Source of the DNA: Molanna angustata
Lineage: Eukaryota; Arthropoda; Insecta; Trichoptera; Molannidae
NCBI GenBank assembly: GCA_963576475.1
Contig: OY754979.1
Span: 29,901,578-29,965,577 of the forward strand
Reading direction: 5' to 3'
Length of the DNA stretch: 64,000 nt
In this document: positions 30,705 through 40,960 of the stretch, piece by piece
How the letters are laid out: every line of letters starts with the position of its first letter
Position numbering within the stretch: the stretch's first letter is position 1
The notes under the pieces: generated by a model
What the model was told of the DNA's origin: nothing
Seen by the model: the letters and a program-made list of their open reading frames with translations, nothing else
The model's database searches: none
Translations under genes and position numbers: made by a program

Positions 30705-32127
30705 GCCGTTTCATATGCATGCCATTCTATTTTGCACAGCCGTTTCATATGCATGCCATTCTATTTTGCACAGCCGTTTCATATGCATGCCATTCTATTT
30801 TGCACAGCCGTTTCATATGCATGCCATTCTATTTTGCACAGCCGTTTCATATGCATGCCATTCTATTTTGCACAGCCGTTTCATATGCATGCCATTCTAT
30901 TTTGCACAGCCGTTTCATATGCATGCCATTCTATTTTGCACAGCCGTTTCATATGCATGCCATTCTATTTTGCACAGCCGTTTCATATGCATGCCATTCT
31001 ATTTTGCACAGCCGTTTCATATGCATGCCATTCTATTTTGCACAGCCGTTTCATATGCATGCCATTCTATTTTGCACAGCCGTTTCATATGCATGCCATT
31101 CTATTTTGCACAGCCGTTTCATATGCATGCCATTCTATTTTGCACAGCCGTTTCATATGCATGCCATTCTATTTTGCACAGCCGTTTCATATGCATGCCA
31201 TTCTATTTTGCACAGCCGTTTCATATGCATGCCATTCTATTTTGCACAGCCGTTTCATATGCATGCCATTCTATTTTGCACAGCCGTTTCATATGCATGC
31301 CATTCTATTTTGCACAGCCGTTTCATATGCATGCCATTCTATTTTGCACAGCTGTTTCATATGCATGCCATTCTATTTTGCACAGCCGTTTCATATGCAT
31401 GCCATTCTATTTTGCACAGCTGTTTCATATGCATGCCATTCTATTTTGCACAGCCGTTTCATATGCATGCCATTCTATTTTGCACAGCTGTTTCATATGC
31501 ATGCCATTCTATTTTGCACAGCTGTTTCATATGCATGCCATTCTATTTTGCACAGCTGTTTCATATGCATGCCATTCTATTTTGCACAGCTGTTTCATAT
31601 GCATGCCATTCTATTTTGCACAGCTGTTTCATATGCATGCCATTCTATTTTGCACAGCTGTTTCATATGCATGCCATTCTATTTTGCACAGCTGTTTCAT
31701 ATGCATGCCATTCTATTTTGCACAGCTGTTTCATATGCATGCCATTCTATTTTGCACAGCCGTTTCATATGCATGCCATTCTATTTTGCACAGCTGTTTC
31801 ATATGCATGCCATTCTATTTTGCACAGCTGTTTCATATGCATGCCATTCTATTTTGCACAGCTGTTTCATATGCATGCCATTCTATTTTGCACAGCTGTT
31901 TCATATGCATGCCATTCTATTTTGCACAGCTGTTTCATATGCATGCCATTCTATTTTGCACAGCTGTTTCATATGCATGCCATTCTATTTTGCACAGCTG
32001 TTTCATATGCATGCCATTCTATTTTGCACAGCTGTTTCATATGCATGCCATTCTATTTTGCACAGCTGTTTCATATGCATGCCATTCTATTTTGCACAGC
32101 TGTTTCATATGCATGCCATTCTATTTT
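30705..32127. repeat. Minisatellite, 34-bp unit, about 42 copies
   Basis: The unit is 'gccgtttcatatgcatgcca' followed by 'ttctattttgcaca'. Units 1-19 carry 'gccg'; units 20, 22, 24-31 and 33-42 carry 'gctg', while 21, 23 and 32 carry 'gccg'. No other variation was seen. Since 34 is not divisible by three and the unit lacks stops in all plus-strand frames, three overlapping false frames of more than 500 codons appear ('FHMHAILFCTAVSYACHSIL'-like). They are not genes. The array ends about 80 bp below the donor of exon 20. Confidence 0.97.
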
Positions 32128-32208
32128 CATACTTTATCTGTTTTTTGTCCATGTCTCAATCTCATTTATCAAAAGGCCATAAAAAATGTGAAATGTTTCA
32201 TTGGTTAC

Positions 32209-32375
32209 CTGTTGAGAAGATCGGCCCATCTGGCCTGTACTCCCGACAGCTTTGTGGCCACTCTGGTGTGATCTGGAGTTCCCTTGTCCATTCTTCCCAA
32301 CACTGAGCTGCCAACCTCCTCCAAGTGAGACATCTGCGGCTGTTGTGTTCTCAACTCCTCGCGGAGCACTTGCAC
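32209..32375 (-). CDS. shot: shot exon 20: spectrin repeat helices B-C
   Basis: Phase 0 in, 2 out; donor AACAG|GTAACC, acceptor ATCCTAG. It encodes 'VQVLREELRTQQPQMSHLEE' and 'DHTRVATKLSGVQARWADLL'. The helix-C Trp is in 'QARWADLLNR'. Confidence 0.95.
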
Positions 32376-32552
32376 CTAGGATATATGAAAAACAGTATGA
32401 TATGAGAGATTTATCTCAGTAACAAAATGAGACAATATAAAAATTTAAATACTAACGAGACATTTGATAAACAATATTACAACCATGAGGCGGAATAAAT
32501 CGACTGTAAAATATTTAGAGAGTTTCATATATTTTATATAGAAGTTCATTAT

Positions 32553-33111
32553 GGCCCAGTATTACAGTCGGCCCTCAACTCATTGAGTTTGTTAAACTCA
32601 AGATTAATGTTAAGGGGAGATTGAATCCATTTCCGTATTACAGTGCAATATGACATGTCAGTTACTAAATCTTCAATTATAGACATATTTTACTTTTTAT
32701 GTGGTTATTATCTGTCAAATTTTAAATAACCTCAAATAATATAAACTACAAAACGGGACGCTACGATTGGATTGTTTTATTATCCAACATGGTAAATTTA
32801 ATTTTTTTCACCAAAATAATGCTTTAAAATGCCCATGTTCGTTTAAATATGGCTGTCAGTTTGTTTTGCTGTGTGGCGCCACCGTCGATACAACTAACGT
32901 CTGTAGTGATAGAAACTGAAACTACACGCGTTGCCTAGCAAATGACAGTTGACTCACCGTTAAGTACTTAATCCGCCAGAAACGTTGAGTTCAATATTTG
33001 TCGTTTTAGTGACGTATTTGAGGGAAGATTAGGCCTAAACGGACACTGTAATACGCTATTTTTTTGTAAAACTTGAGTTTAGCTCTTAAACTGAGACTGT
33101 AATACCGGCCC
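32553..33111. mobile_element. PIF/Harbinger-like MITE with TAT target duplication
   Basis: Terminal inverted repeats are 'ggcccagtattacag' at the left and the complement of 'gggccggtattacag' at the right; a second inverted block ('aaactcaag' against 'cttgagttt') lies inward. 'tat' flanks both sides (32550-32552 and 33112-33114). GC-rich GGSCC-type ends with a 3-bp A/T duplication suggest the PIF/Harbinger superfamily. The interior has no transposase. Confidence 0.7.
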
Positions 33112-33522
33112 TATGTCATTGTTTTAATTTCTGATAACTTTATTGATCACTTCTTGCCAAAGTAAATGTTTTAGTCTGTGACCAATATATTTCGTAACCA
33201 GTTAGGTTAGACGAGTTCAGTTTGGTAGATGATATATTAACTATTTAGGGTCACCAGAATGATGATGATTAACATCATTCAAAGAATTTAATAAGTTCTA
33301 AATAAAAATAAGATAGTTAACATCAGTAATTAAAGCTAGATGACTGTGTCATCCTTTTACAAATAGAAATTTAAACATGAGTATAAAACAAGCAGTGCAG
33401 GATAAAACAGAGAATAGAAACATTTGATTACTTATGTACATATTTATAAAACTAATTTATCAAACTAAATAAAGGTTTAAAGTAAGCAAGATAAGAACAT
33501 TAAATTCTGTACTTATTATTTT

Positions 33523-33800
33523 TATATTGTCTCATTGGACGTCCAACTAGGTGAACCTGTTTTAGGACGTCCGATATGTAGATACAATATGTAGGTATCA
33601 ATAACTTAACTATATTTATATTGTCTCATTGGACGTCCAACTAGGTGAACCTGTTTTAGGACGTCCGATATGTAGTTACAATTTGTAGGTATCAATAACT
33701 TAACTATATTTATATTGTCTTATTGGACGTCCAACTAGGTGAACCTGTTTTAGGATGTCCGATATGTAGTTACGATTTGTAGGTATCAATAACTTAACCA
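33523..33800. repeat. Tandem repeat, 94-bp unit, about 2.9 copies
   Basis: The unit contains 'ttggacgtccaactaggtga', 'acctgttttaggacgtccga' and 'gtaggtatcaataacttaac'. Copies are offset by 94 bp (the same words at 33541, 33635 and 33729). Within the unit 'ggacgtcc' occurs twice, once as a palindrome. Confidence 0.9.
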
Positions 33801-34066
33801 ATTTAAGATGCTTTAAAACTTAGTAATCAAAATTTAAAATATCTCACAAAATACAAACTTTAACATTAAGAAAAATACACAATTAGAAATTGAATCAACG
33901 AAGAATGATAATTCTGGCAATAATGATAGCGTGTTAAGCGTTGCATCGCTTTTTATACCCTCTGGTTGATGGTCCAATGAATAAGTGCCGGGTCAATGTC
34001 CACTCCAGTCCTAGAATGTTCCTCCATAAATGAGAACCTCCTACAATGTTATTACCCCGTATTCAG

Positions 34067-34300
34067 TCTTATTTCAGCGTTATAAAATATAAAATTGGAC
34101 TAAATGGAATAGGAACGTACCTATTTTGGCCGGAACGTTCTTAAAAAGTTACTGAATCAGACGTATTATGAATAATTATGAAATTTTCATAATTATTCAA
34201 AATACGTCAAATTCAGTAACTTTTTAAGAACGTTCCGGCCAATATAGGTACATTCCTATTCCATTTATTCCAAGTTGATATTTTATAACGCTGAAATAAG
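34067..34300. mobile_element. Foldback MITE, about 115-bp arms
   Basis: An almost perfect hairpin centred near 34183. 'cagtcttatttcagcgttat', 'ggccggaacgttcttaaaaa' and 'taataattatgaaa'-like words in the left arm pair with their complements to 34300. No coding capacity. It lies about 200 bp below exon 19. Confidence 0.75.
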
Positions 34301-34495
34301 ACCATAAATCTAAAATCTACAATTTTAGTATGTTCCTATTTTAGTTACAATAGTATTGTTGTCAATTTTCAACTCTGGTTATTAACCATAGTAACCAGGC
34401 CCAAGTGAAATTTAAACATAAACAAGATATATTTGCGACGGATAATGTACCTAACCGCTGCAATATCTTCCAATGCAACAAAAATTGTATATTAC

Positions 34496-34637
34496 CTGTT
34501 GCACTTGAGTCTGCACCATTCTAGAGTCAGAAGAGATTGGGCCCAGAGCAGCCATCATACGGTCCTTGGATCCCAACCAGGATATCAGACTGTCGTGAGT
34601 GTCAAGGAAGTCCTTCATCTCTTCCATCATACGGATC
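34496..34637 (-). CDS. shot: shot exon 19: spectrin repeat helix A
   Basis: Phase 2 in, 0 out; donor CAG|GTAATA, acceptor TTTTTCAG. It encodes 'IRMMEEMKDFLDTHDSLISW' then 'LGSKDRMMAALGPISSDSRM' and 'VQTQVQQ'. The Trp in 'LISWLGSKDRM' marks helix A. Confidence 0.95.
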
Positions 34638-34809
34638 CTGAAAAACATCACAACAATATTATTTTAAACTAGTTGCATGTAACAAATGAGAGCCAACTGT
34701 CGATAGCGATATTATGTATAGTTGAAGAATAAGTACCAAACTATAAACCCATAAATACAAATTATTTAATATTTTAAGATATTTGCTTTTCTATATAACA
34801 CATGTAACT

Positions 34810-34890
34810 AGGTATGTATGTCAAGATAGGATAGTATGGAGGTCAGTCCTTTGATCCTACCCAGAATATGAAAACAGCATGATGGTATGT
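34810..34890 (+). mobile_element. LINE L2 tail fragment
   Basis: 'tatgtcaagataggatagta' through 'gcatgatggtatgtatg' resembles the terminal part of the L2 copies at 16752 and 26525 ('gtgtcaagatagaaaa', 'ggcatgatgg'). Only about 80 bases. Confidence 0.4.
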
Positions 34891-35079
34891 ATGTATGTTT
34901 GGAGATTAGTATCAAACTATTAAGTCTTCTTAGATATTGTGTGTAGGCAACTGCCATACAAATTGTATGAAGCAATGTCGTCACAAAATTCAATTTTTAT
35001 AAAAATTGTTAAAAAAAATATGAGATGTTCTAATACAATGTTAATATATTTTATAGAAAATTAAATTATCTATTTGGGA

Positions 35080-35535
35080 TGTTTTGGCTTTTTTTGATAT
35101 TTTTAAAAAAATTGGAAATATAGGCAGTTAAACTCATAAATTTATCATAAAAAAATATTTTTCTTAATAAAAAATGTTTGAGAAACCCTGGAATTTAAAA
35201 AAAAACAAATTTGATATTTTGTATTTGTCTATGTTTATACCAAATTTCAGCGTTCTAGCTTTTATGGTTTCTGAGATACATGGAAAAATAAACCAAATTT
35301 TCAAAAGTTGATAACCCCTGACTGAAACAAAAATTCACAATTCTGAGTACAAAAGTTTTGTAGGCCTATAACTGTTTATATATTCTGAAATTTTGGGCTC
35401 TGTAAATTGAGCAGATCAAAAGTTATAAGGGGGGGACAGACAGACACACACACAGACTCACAATACTCACATAAAATGTTCTACTCCGAATTCTGAGTAC
35501 ATCCATGTATGGGAACATATATGCTGCGAGGCCTC
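35080..35535 (+). repeat. Unclassified interspersed repeat candidate
   Basis: A block with 'accaaatttcagcgttctag' and 'ggtttctgagatacatgg', ending in a 'gggggacagacagacacaca' tail, has the look of a dispersed non-autonomous element. No second copy exists in this window and no termini were found. Confidence 0.3.
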
Positions 35536-35737
35536 TAGTTGGTGTTATTAGCATGCAAAAAGTCCACTACGCCATACAAAATGTTCCTTCGTACACGCAT
35601 ATTGGCTTAATAATGTCGATTCATTCAGAGAATTGAATTCTCATGAACGAATCGACAGTTGGAAAACTTCCGTGAGAGATTTTAACACCATAGGTTTTGA
35701 AAATTATATAAAATAAAGTATTCATAAATGCACATAC

Positions 35738-35850
35738 TTATCCTTGCAGGCATCATTGAGTTTTTTCCATCTGGCTGCGACATCATCCATTTCATCTTGA
35801 AGTCTGTCAGCGCCGATGACACCTGGTTTGCGACGGAGCAGTTCCTTAAC
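35738..35850 (-). CDS. shot: shot exon 18: spectrin repeat helix C
   Basis: Phase 0 in, 2 out; donor AA|GTATGT, acceptor GTCACCAG. It encodes 'VKELLRRKPGVIGADRLQDE' and 'MDDVAARWKKLNDACKD'. The helix-C Trp is in 'ARWKKLND'. Confidence 0.95.
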
Positions 35851-36021
35851 CTGGTGACAAAGTAATATGATTATATAAATATGCAACGATAGTCTAGGTT
35901 ATAATTTAGATATTATGACAATAAAAAATATGGGCATTATGAGTAATAAATGATAATGTAGATATTTTAAAGCATTGAAAGAATGTGTAAGTTATTTGTA
36001 TGTTCAAATGTATGTATATAC

Positions 36022-36311
36022 CTGACTTTTAGTTGAATCCAATGAGCTCTGCTTCTCGTACATCTCTTCCAGAACAGCTCTCACCAGCTTGTTGGTCTTG
36101 TCGGCTTCTTCCTTGGTGTTCGGTACCGTGTCCTTTGGCAGCTGCCTCTGGACCTTGTCCAGGAAGAGGGACAGGTTCTTCAGACTCTCCAGATGCTTCC
36201 TGACCTCCTCCTTGACGGCGTCCAATTCACCCTGTCTGTCTGTCAGCTTCACGCCGAGCAGATTGTAGCGGTTGTTGATTTCAGATAGTTGCTGTTGTAC
36301 GGGAGACATTT
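36022..36311 (-). CDS. shot: shot exon 17: start of the regular rod after the linker
   Basis: Phase 1 in, 0 out, about 97 codons; donor CAG|GTATAT, acceptor CTTTCCAG. It encodes 'MSPVQQQLSEINNRYNLLGV', 'KLTDRQGELDAVKEEVRKHL' and 'LSLFLDKVQRQLPKDTVPN'. 'NRYNLLGVKLTDRQ' is a helix-C start. The internal Met is not a start codon because the upstream exon joins in frame. Confidence 0.95.
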
Positions 36312-36414
36312 CTGGAAAGCCGAAAATTGTTTTGAATATTTAAACTCCTCATATTCTTTTGATAGAAGACAAATTATAATTTACAAGCAAATATAACAAA
36401 AAACAAATACAAAC

Positions 36415-36543
36415 CTTCCAAATGGAAGCCATCTTGACTCGATCTTCTGGAAGAGAATCCGCTGGATCCTGAAGCACTGAGGGGACTCACCAGACCCAGA
36501 CTGGTTTTGCTGGGAGATGGAGATCTTCCATCCGATCCACGCA
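36415..36543 (-). CDS. shot: shot exon 16: Ser-rich linker
   Basis: Phase 1 in, 1 out (129 nt, so skippable without frameshift); donor GAAG|GTTTGT, acceptor TTTATAG. It encodes 'RGSDGRSPSPSKTSLGLVSP' and 'LSASGSSGFSSRRSSQDGFH', a low-complexity Ser/Gly/Arg segment with no spectrin-repeat pattern. 'SPSPSK' and 'RRSS' look like phosphorylation sites (inference). Confidence 0.9.
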
Positions 36544-36764
36544 CTATAAACAAAAATATTATATATCAAAAATAAAATACTGACAAAATATTATCAAAAT
36601 AAAACATACGCAACAAAAAAACTATAGCTGTAAACATATTATTTCTTAATTGTAATTGAATGTCGGTAGAATACTATTGTTGTAAAATGGTAAATGAATA
36701 ATTCAGTAAAATTAATAGATACATTTATGAACGCACTATCATAGAAAACATTCAATTCAGACAC

Positions 36765-37218
36765 TGAAATAACATTTGCTCAAGGCAAAAAAGATGAATT
36801 GTCTACTAGTGTTCGAGAGAAAAATACTCAGAAGGTTATTCGGAAGTTTGCAGGAAATGGAGAATGATGAGATCTACAATATTTATAATGAGCCCAACAT
36901 TATAAAGGTAATAAAAATAGGGAGGTTGCGATGGGCAGGACACGTGAAAAGAATGGACGGTGGAAGAGTGCCAAAAAGGATCCTGCACACAAAGCCACAA
37001 GGTAGACAAAGCATTGGTAGACCCAAGCTCCGATGGCTGGATGGCGTGCAACGGGATGTGGAGGCTGTTGGTGTAAGGAATTGGAGGGAAGCATGTCAGG
37101 ATAGACGGAGATGGCGAGGAATGCTGGAGGAGGCCAAGGCCCGCATTGATGATGATGAAGATGCAGTGTGCCTAAGACAGGGAACTGTGAAGGATCAAAG
37201 GGGAGGCCTCCTATATTA
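36765..37218 (+). mobile_element. LINE 3' end (family L1-like to 28741), ORF2 C terminus
   Basis: A plus-strand frame encodes 'VFERKILRRLFGSLQEMEND', 'RLRWAGHVKRMDGGRVPKRI', 'GRPKLRWLDGVQRDVEAV' and 'DRRRWRGMLEEAKARIDDD'. It parallels the C terminus of the LINE at 28741-29735 but is a separate subfamily. It lacks the reverse transcriptase. It sits between the two linker exons 15 and 16, in opposite orientation to shot. Confidence 0.8.
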
Positions 37219-37272
37219 AGAAGAAGAAACATACACTAAATGCAAAAGAATAAAGCATAATATGATGCATAC

Positions 37273-37393
37273 GTGATGATTGAGATGTCCTTTTGGTGGG
37301 GCTGTAAGCCACTTGACTTGACCTCTTGCGATGCGGACTATCGGGACGGTCTCCTCGGAGAAGAGCATCGTAAACAGTACCAACTTCGTTCAC
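37273..37393 (-). CDS. shot: shot exon 15: Ser/Arg-rich linker
   Basis: Phase 0 in, 1 out; donor CAC|GTATGC, acceptor TTTTCAG. It encodes 'VNEVGTVYDALLRGDRPDSP' and 'HRKRSSQVAYSPTKRTSQSS'. The first part is helical; the second is basic and Ser-rich with 'SPTKR'. Together with exon 16 it makes an approximately 65-residue unstructured break in the rod. Confidence 0.92.
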
Positions 37394-37809
37394 CTGAAAA
37401 CAAACAAATATTTGATGAAGAAAATAAATATATGTACTGTATGACCAGTAAAGTAATCAGTAAAAAACTGGGATCTCTTTCTAAAGAAATGCTTCCAGGT
37501 GTATGCAAAATCTACATCTGAGGCTCTATATGCGAGTTGTTTCCTTTCCTTTTTCACATTATTCCAATTTATCCTGCTCAAAATATCACTACTGATAAAC
37601 TGGTATTGTCTGTTAAAATGATAGGCAATATCAGTTTTAGTTATCTTCCTTTAAAGGTAACAAAATGTATGATAAAGCCTTAACTTTCCCCAGACCTCTG
37701 TCAAAAAGATCAGCAATAGGAATTCAGGGGGGATAAATGACAGTTTTTTTGTAAAAAGAAATAAAGAACATCAGGTACATAAAATGATGTACTGATGGAA
37801 CGTTCTCAC
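37394..37809 (-). other. intron, nothing recognised
   Basis: AT-rich intron between exons 14 and 15; no repeat or RNA gene was recognised. Confidence 0.65.
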
Positions 37810-37953
37810 CTTATCAATTTGGTGTCCAAACTCTCTATATTCCTTGTTGAGTGGCCGAAGCTCATCTATCTGGTTCTTAATAACCTCCATCTCTACAGCA
37901 ACAGGCTGGAGGCGGTTCACTCTCTCTTCAAATACTACCAGCCATTCCACAAC
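37810..37953 (-). CDS. shot: shot exon 14: spectrin repeat helices A-B
   Basis: Symmetrical 0/0 exon of 48 codons; donor AAG|GTGAGA, acceptor AATTATAG. It encodes 'VVEWLVVFEERVNRLQPVAV' and 'EMEVIKNQIDELRPLNKEYR'. Helix-A Trp in 'VVEWLVVFEERV'. Confidence 0.95.
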
Positions 37954-38165
37954 CTATAATTAAACAAACCACAGATTAATATCTTCAATAATGAAAGACA
38001 AAATGACACAATTGATTGGTTCATATGAATTAGGGAATAGAAGATAAAATTTTTAAGCTTATCTATAAAAGCAAAACAAAACAGTTCCTAACTATAACTC
38101 CTGTAATTCCTAATGACCAAAAATAGTTTTGAAAAAGAAACTCAATAATGTAATTGCCAACAAAC

Positions 38166-38273
38166 CTGTGCTCTGAGCTTTTCGTATTGGTTGAGCTGAT
38201 CGGCTCTCTGTTTGGAGAGTTTCTGCTTCTCGTCCATAGAAGAGTTCAAATCCTTCCATTGAAGTTCCAGACC
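38166..38273 (-). CDS. shot: shot exon 13: spectrin repeat helix C
   Basis: Symmetrical 0/0 exon of 36 codons; donor CAG|GTTTGT, acceptor AATATCAG. It encodes 'GLELQWKDLNSSMDEKQKLS' and 'RADQLNQYEKLRAQ'. Helix-C Trp in 'LQWKDLNSS'. Confidence 0.94.
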
Positions 38274-38375
38274 CTGATATTAAACAAAATACACATTAGA
38301 TCATCAGAAATTACAAAGGTATTTCATAAATTTGTACTTGATTTGTTTAATAATTTAATGAAACTATAAATATAC

Positions 38376-38478
38376 CTTCATTCTGTCCCTGATGACCTGC
38401 GTATCAGTGACATCCTTCTTGGAAATAAGTTGTTTTCCGTTTCGGAGACATTCGTCAACAAGTTGTTTTCTGGAATCC
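38376..38478 (-). CDS. shot: shot exon 12: spectrin repeat helix B
   Basis: Phase 2 in, 0 out; donor AAG|GTATAT, acceptor TTTCCAG. It encodes 'DSRKQLVDECLRNGKQLIS' and 'KDVTDTQVIRDRMK'. The phase fixes the frame; the alternative frame contains a stop. Confidence 0.93.
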
Positions 38479-38569
38479 CTGGAAATACAAAAGGTGAAAC
38501 TTATTTAGTAAAAAATTTAATTATAAACAAATACTATAATATTAGATTCTGTAATAAATTAAATGATAC

Positions 38570-38770
38570 CTTTCTTCTGTGAGCTGTGCAATCCTCATTT
38601 GACATTCTTCAGCGGACAGTCTGCCGAACTCTGTGGAATTTGCTCTTTCCAGAAGACGCGAGCACCACTGGTCTGCCTGAGTGGCTTGTCCAGAGAATAT
38701 GTTCAGCTCTGATGACACTTCTTCGAGGAACTCTCCTCGTCTCACCGATTTATCCAATAGCTTCTCGTAT
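38570..38770 (-). CDS. shot: shot exon 11: spectrin repeat
   Basis: Phase 2 in and 2 out; donor AG|GTATCA, acceptor GTTTTCAG. It encodes 'YEKLLDKSVRRGEFLEEVSS', 'QATQADQWCSRLLERANSTE' and 'AEECQMRIAQLTEE'. The Trp in 'ADQWCSRLLERA' is unusual in being followed by Cys. Confidence 0.95.
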
Positions 38771-38970
38771 CTGAAAACGGGAGACTCAAAAATGAAATAT
38801 TTTGAAAGATAATGAACCAGAGCAGTGATTCTGTATTTCGATACACTCGTATGGAAGGGAAATGGCTTTTGAAATGCATGTATATATTACAAGCTAGAGT
38901 TAAAATAATTTTTAATATAAAATTGATGGGCATGATAATAAGATCAAATTAAAGGCTGAGACGAACAAAC

Positions 38971-39171
38971 CTGTTGTAAACATCCTTCATTCTCTGATCG
39001 ATCTTAGTGGCGAGACGTGCGTTGGAAGCTGTAGCCAAAAGACTCTTGACTCCGGAGGCTAGCTGCTCCAAGGAAGGTCGGTGAGCCGCCAGATCTGCGC
39101 TGGATATCTTGTGCTCGCGCACCTGTTCGTCTAATCTCTCTCTGATCAGAGACGCTGGCTTGTATTGATTC
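38971..39171 (-). CDS. shot: shot exon 10: spectrin repeat helices B-C
   Basis: Phase 2 in and 2 out; donor CAG|GTTTGT, acceptor TTAAAG. The correct frame reads 'NQYKPASLIRERLDEQVREH', 'LAAHRPSLEQLASGVKSLLA' and 'ARLATKIDQRMKDVYNR'. Other minus-strand frames contain stops or do not fit neighbouring phases. Confidence 0.95.
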
Positions 39172-39259
39172 CTTTAATAAACAAAATATTATATAATTAT
39201 TCTCAGCTTTTACTTTATGATTTCGGATATTAAACTTTTTCATTTCTCTATTGCAGACA

Positions 39260-39682
39260 TACCAACATAAATTTAGTAGAAAATCTAAATATCAGATAAC
39301 TTGATACATAAATTTAATTGAATAATGAAATATCAGACAAGTAAACATATTAGTTTAGTAGAATCACTAAATTTATATCAGACAGAATCATTGAATTAAT
39401 AGAATAACTTAATATCAGATAGTTAAAAATACAAATTCAGTGAATAACCAAGACCAATTATCTAAATATCAGATAGAATCACAAAACATTGAATTAATAG
39501 AATAACTAAATATCAGATAGAATCACGAAACATTGAATTAATAGAATAACTAAGTATCAGATAGAATCACAAAACATTGAATTAATAGAATAACTAAATA
39601 TCAGATAGAATCACAAAACATTGAATTAATAGAATAACTAAATATCAGATAGAATCACAAAACATTGAATTAATAGAATAAC
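39260..39682. repeat. Minisatellite, 43-bp unit, proximal part
   Basis: From about 39470 the unit 'aacattgaattaatagaata' followed by 'actaaatatcagatagaatc' recurs every 43 bp about five times, almost unchanged. Upstream (39260-39470) are degenerate relatives. The array is interrupted by the element at 39686-40577 and resumes at 40581. Confidence 0.9.
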
Positions 39683-39685
39683 TAA

Positions 39686-40577
39686 GGCCCAAATTATAGA
39701 ATAATTCTCAAGACCGTTCTCCAAATGTGTCATCTCAAGACTATCTTGAGATCATGCTCGAAAATCCGTATTAAAAGTAAAATACGTACGCCGTCTCATT
39801 CGAGAAAGCATACTCGAAAAAAATGTGCATGCAGCTCTATAAATAAGTACTTTTTCTCGTGAATGGCAATAATTTCAGCGTTGTTATGTTGGTAGCAATG
39901 AGTTGGAATATCTATTTATAGATATTTTGACAATTCGTTGTCTTGGTAATCTTCGAAAGTGTAGAGAAATTTATGCATCATAATATTATGATACGTGATT
40001 AAATAGTGAAAATATCGACCATTTTATTCGAAAGAGGAAATGATATACTTCTTCGTTTATCTATCATATAGCATATTATGGGAATATGTGTACCTACAGT
40101 GAATAGATCCAGGAAAGGCAGCCATCTCAAAATATGATACAACATGCATAGAATAACAACATGATATTTCCTGGATGTACCGGAAATTTTATGAAATCTT
40201 ACAAAATTTAATTCACATGATTAGTTTATGAATGATTGTACGTTAATTACTCCCAGAAGGTTCTAAATAAGATTCTCGATCCATTTTGATCCATTTTAGT
40301 ACCGCTAACAATGTAAACGTCAAAATAGTAATAATGCGAAATTCGTCCGTGTCTATATGCGTCTCTTTTTCGTGTAAAGCGCTGTCTCCTTTTCTCTCGT
40401 TGAGACCGTTCTCAAGACAGCGGGATAGCTGTCTCGAAGCAATTTCAACTCTTCTATACATTTGGTGACCGGTCTTGAGATCAAGCTCAGTGACTTTTGT
40501 TTCTTTAATACCATTTTGGTTGAGAACGTGTTCTCAAGACCAGTCTCAAGTTGGAGAACGAATCTATAATTCGGGCC
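39686..40577. mobile_element. PIF/Harbinger-like element inserted in the 43-bp array
   Basis: Termini are 'ggcccaaattatagaat' (left) and the complement of 'ggcccgaattatagatt' (right), followed by further inverted blocks ('ctcaagaccgttctccaa' against 'ttggagaacg'). It is flanked by 'taa' and 'tat' and by 43-bp array sequence on both sides. The interior also contains 'caagacagcggg' style inverted pieces but no transposase. Confidence 0.65.
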
Positions 40578-40580
40578 TAT

Positions 40581-40700
40581 GTATCAGATAGAATCACAAA
40601 ACATTGAAATAATAGAATAACTAAATATAAGATAGAATCACAAAACATTGAATTAATAGAATAACTAAATATCAGAGAGTTAAAAATATAATTTTAAGTA
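40581..40700. repeat. Minisatellite, 43-bp unit, distal part
   Basis: 'gtatcagatagaatcacaaa' and 'acattgaattaatagaataa' continue the array broken at 39683. About 2.5 copies, ending in 'atcagagagttaaaaat'. Confidence 0.88.
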
Positions 40701-40744
40701 GAATAACCACAGATCAATAATCCATAAAATCAAAAGTTCTTGGT

Positions 40745-40960
40745 ACACACAGACACCAAAATTTGGAGGCAGTCAATATAAAAGTACATGTTGTTAACAA
40801 AGGGATTTAAATTTAGAAAACCAAATACTTTTACTGCTATATAAATGTGTCAGTAATATCTGATTTATATTCAAATATTGAATGTGTTTGGGATGCTCCC
40901 ATTCTGCCTAACTCTGTGTAACAATCCCCTGTCCTAAAGTCGTAGCTTATGTCAGCTCTG
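40745..40960 (-). repeat. Interspersed repeat R2, inverted copy
   Basis: It contains 'aaaagtacatgttgttaaca', 'gtttgggatgctcccattct' and 'ctaaagtcgtagcttatgtc', complementary to the R2 blocks at 1120-1300 and 2940-3100. Confidence 0.55.

Noticed and set aside
30661..32306. Three overlapping plus-strand frames of more than 500 codons
   Set aside because: They are translations of the 34-bp tandem array, which lacks stops in every forward frame; no start context, no composition or domain supports a protein.
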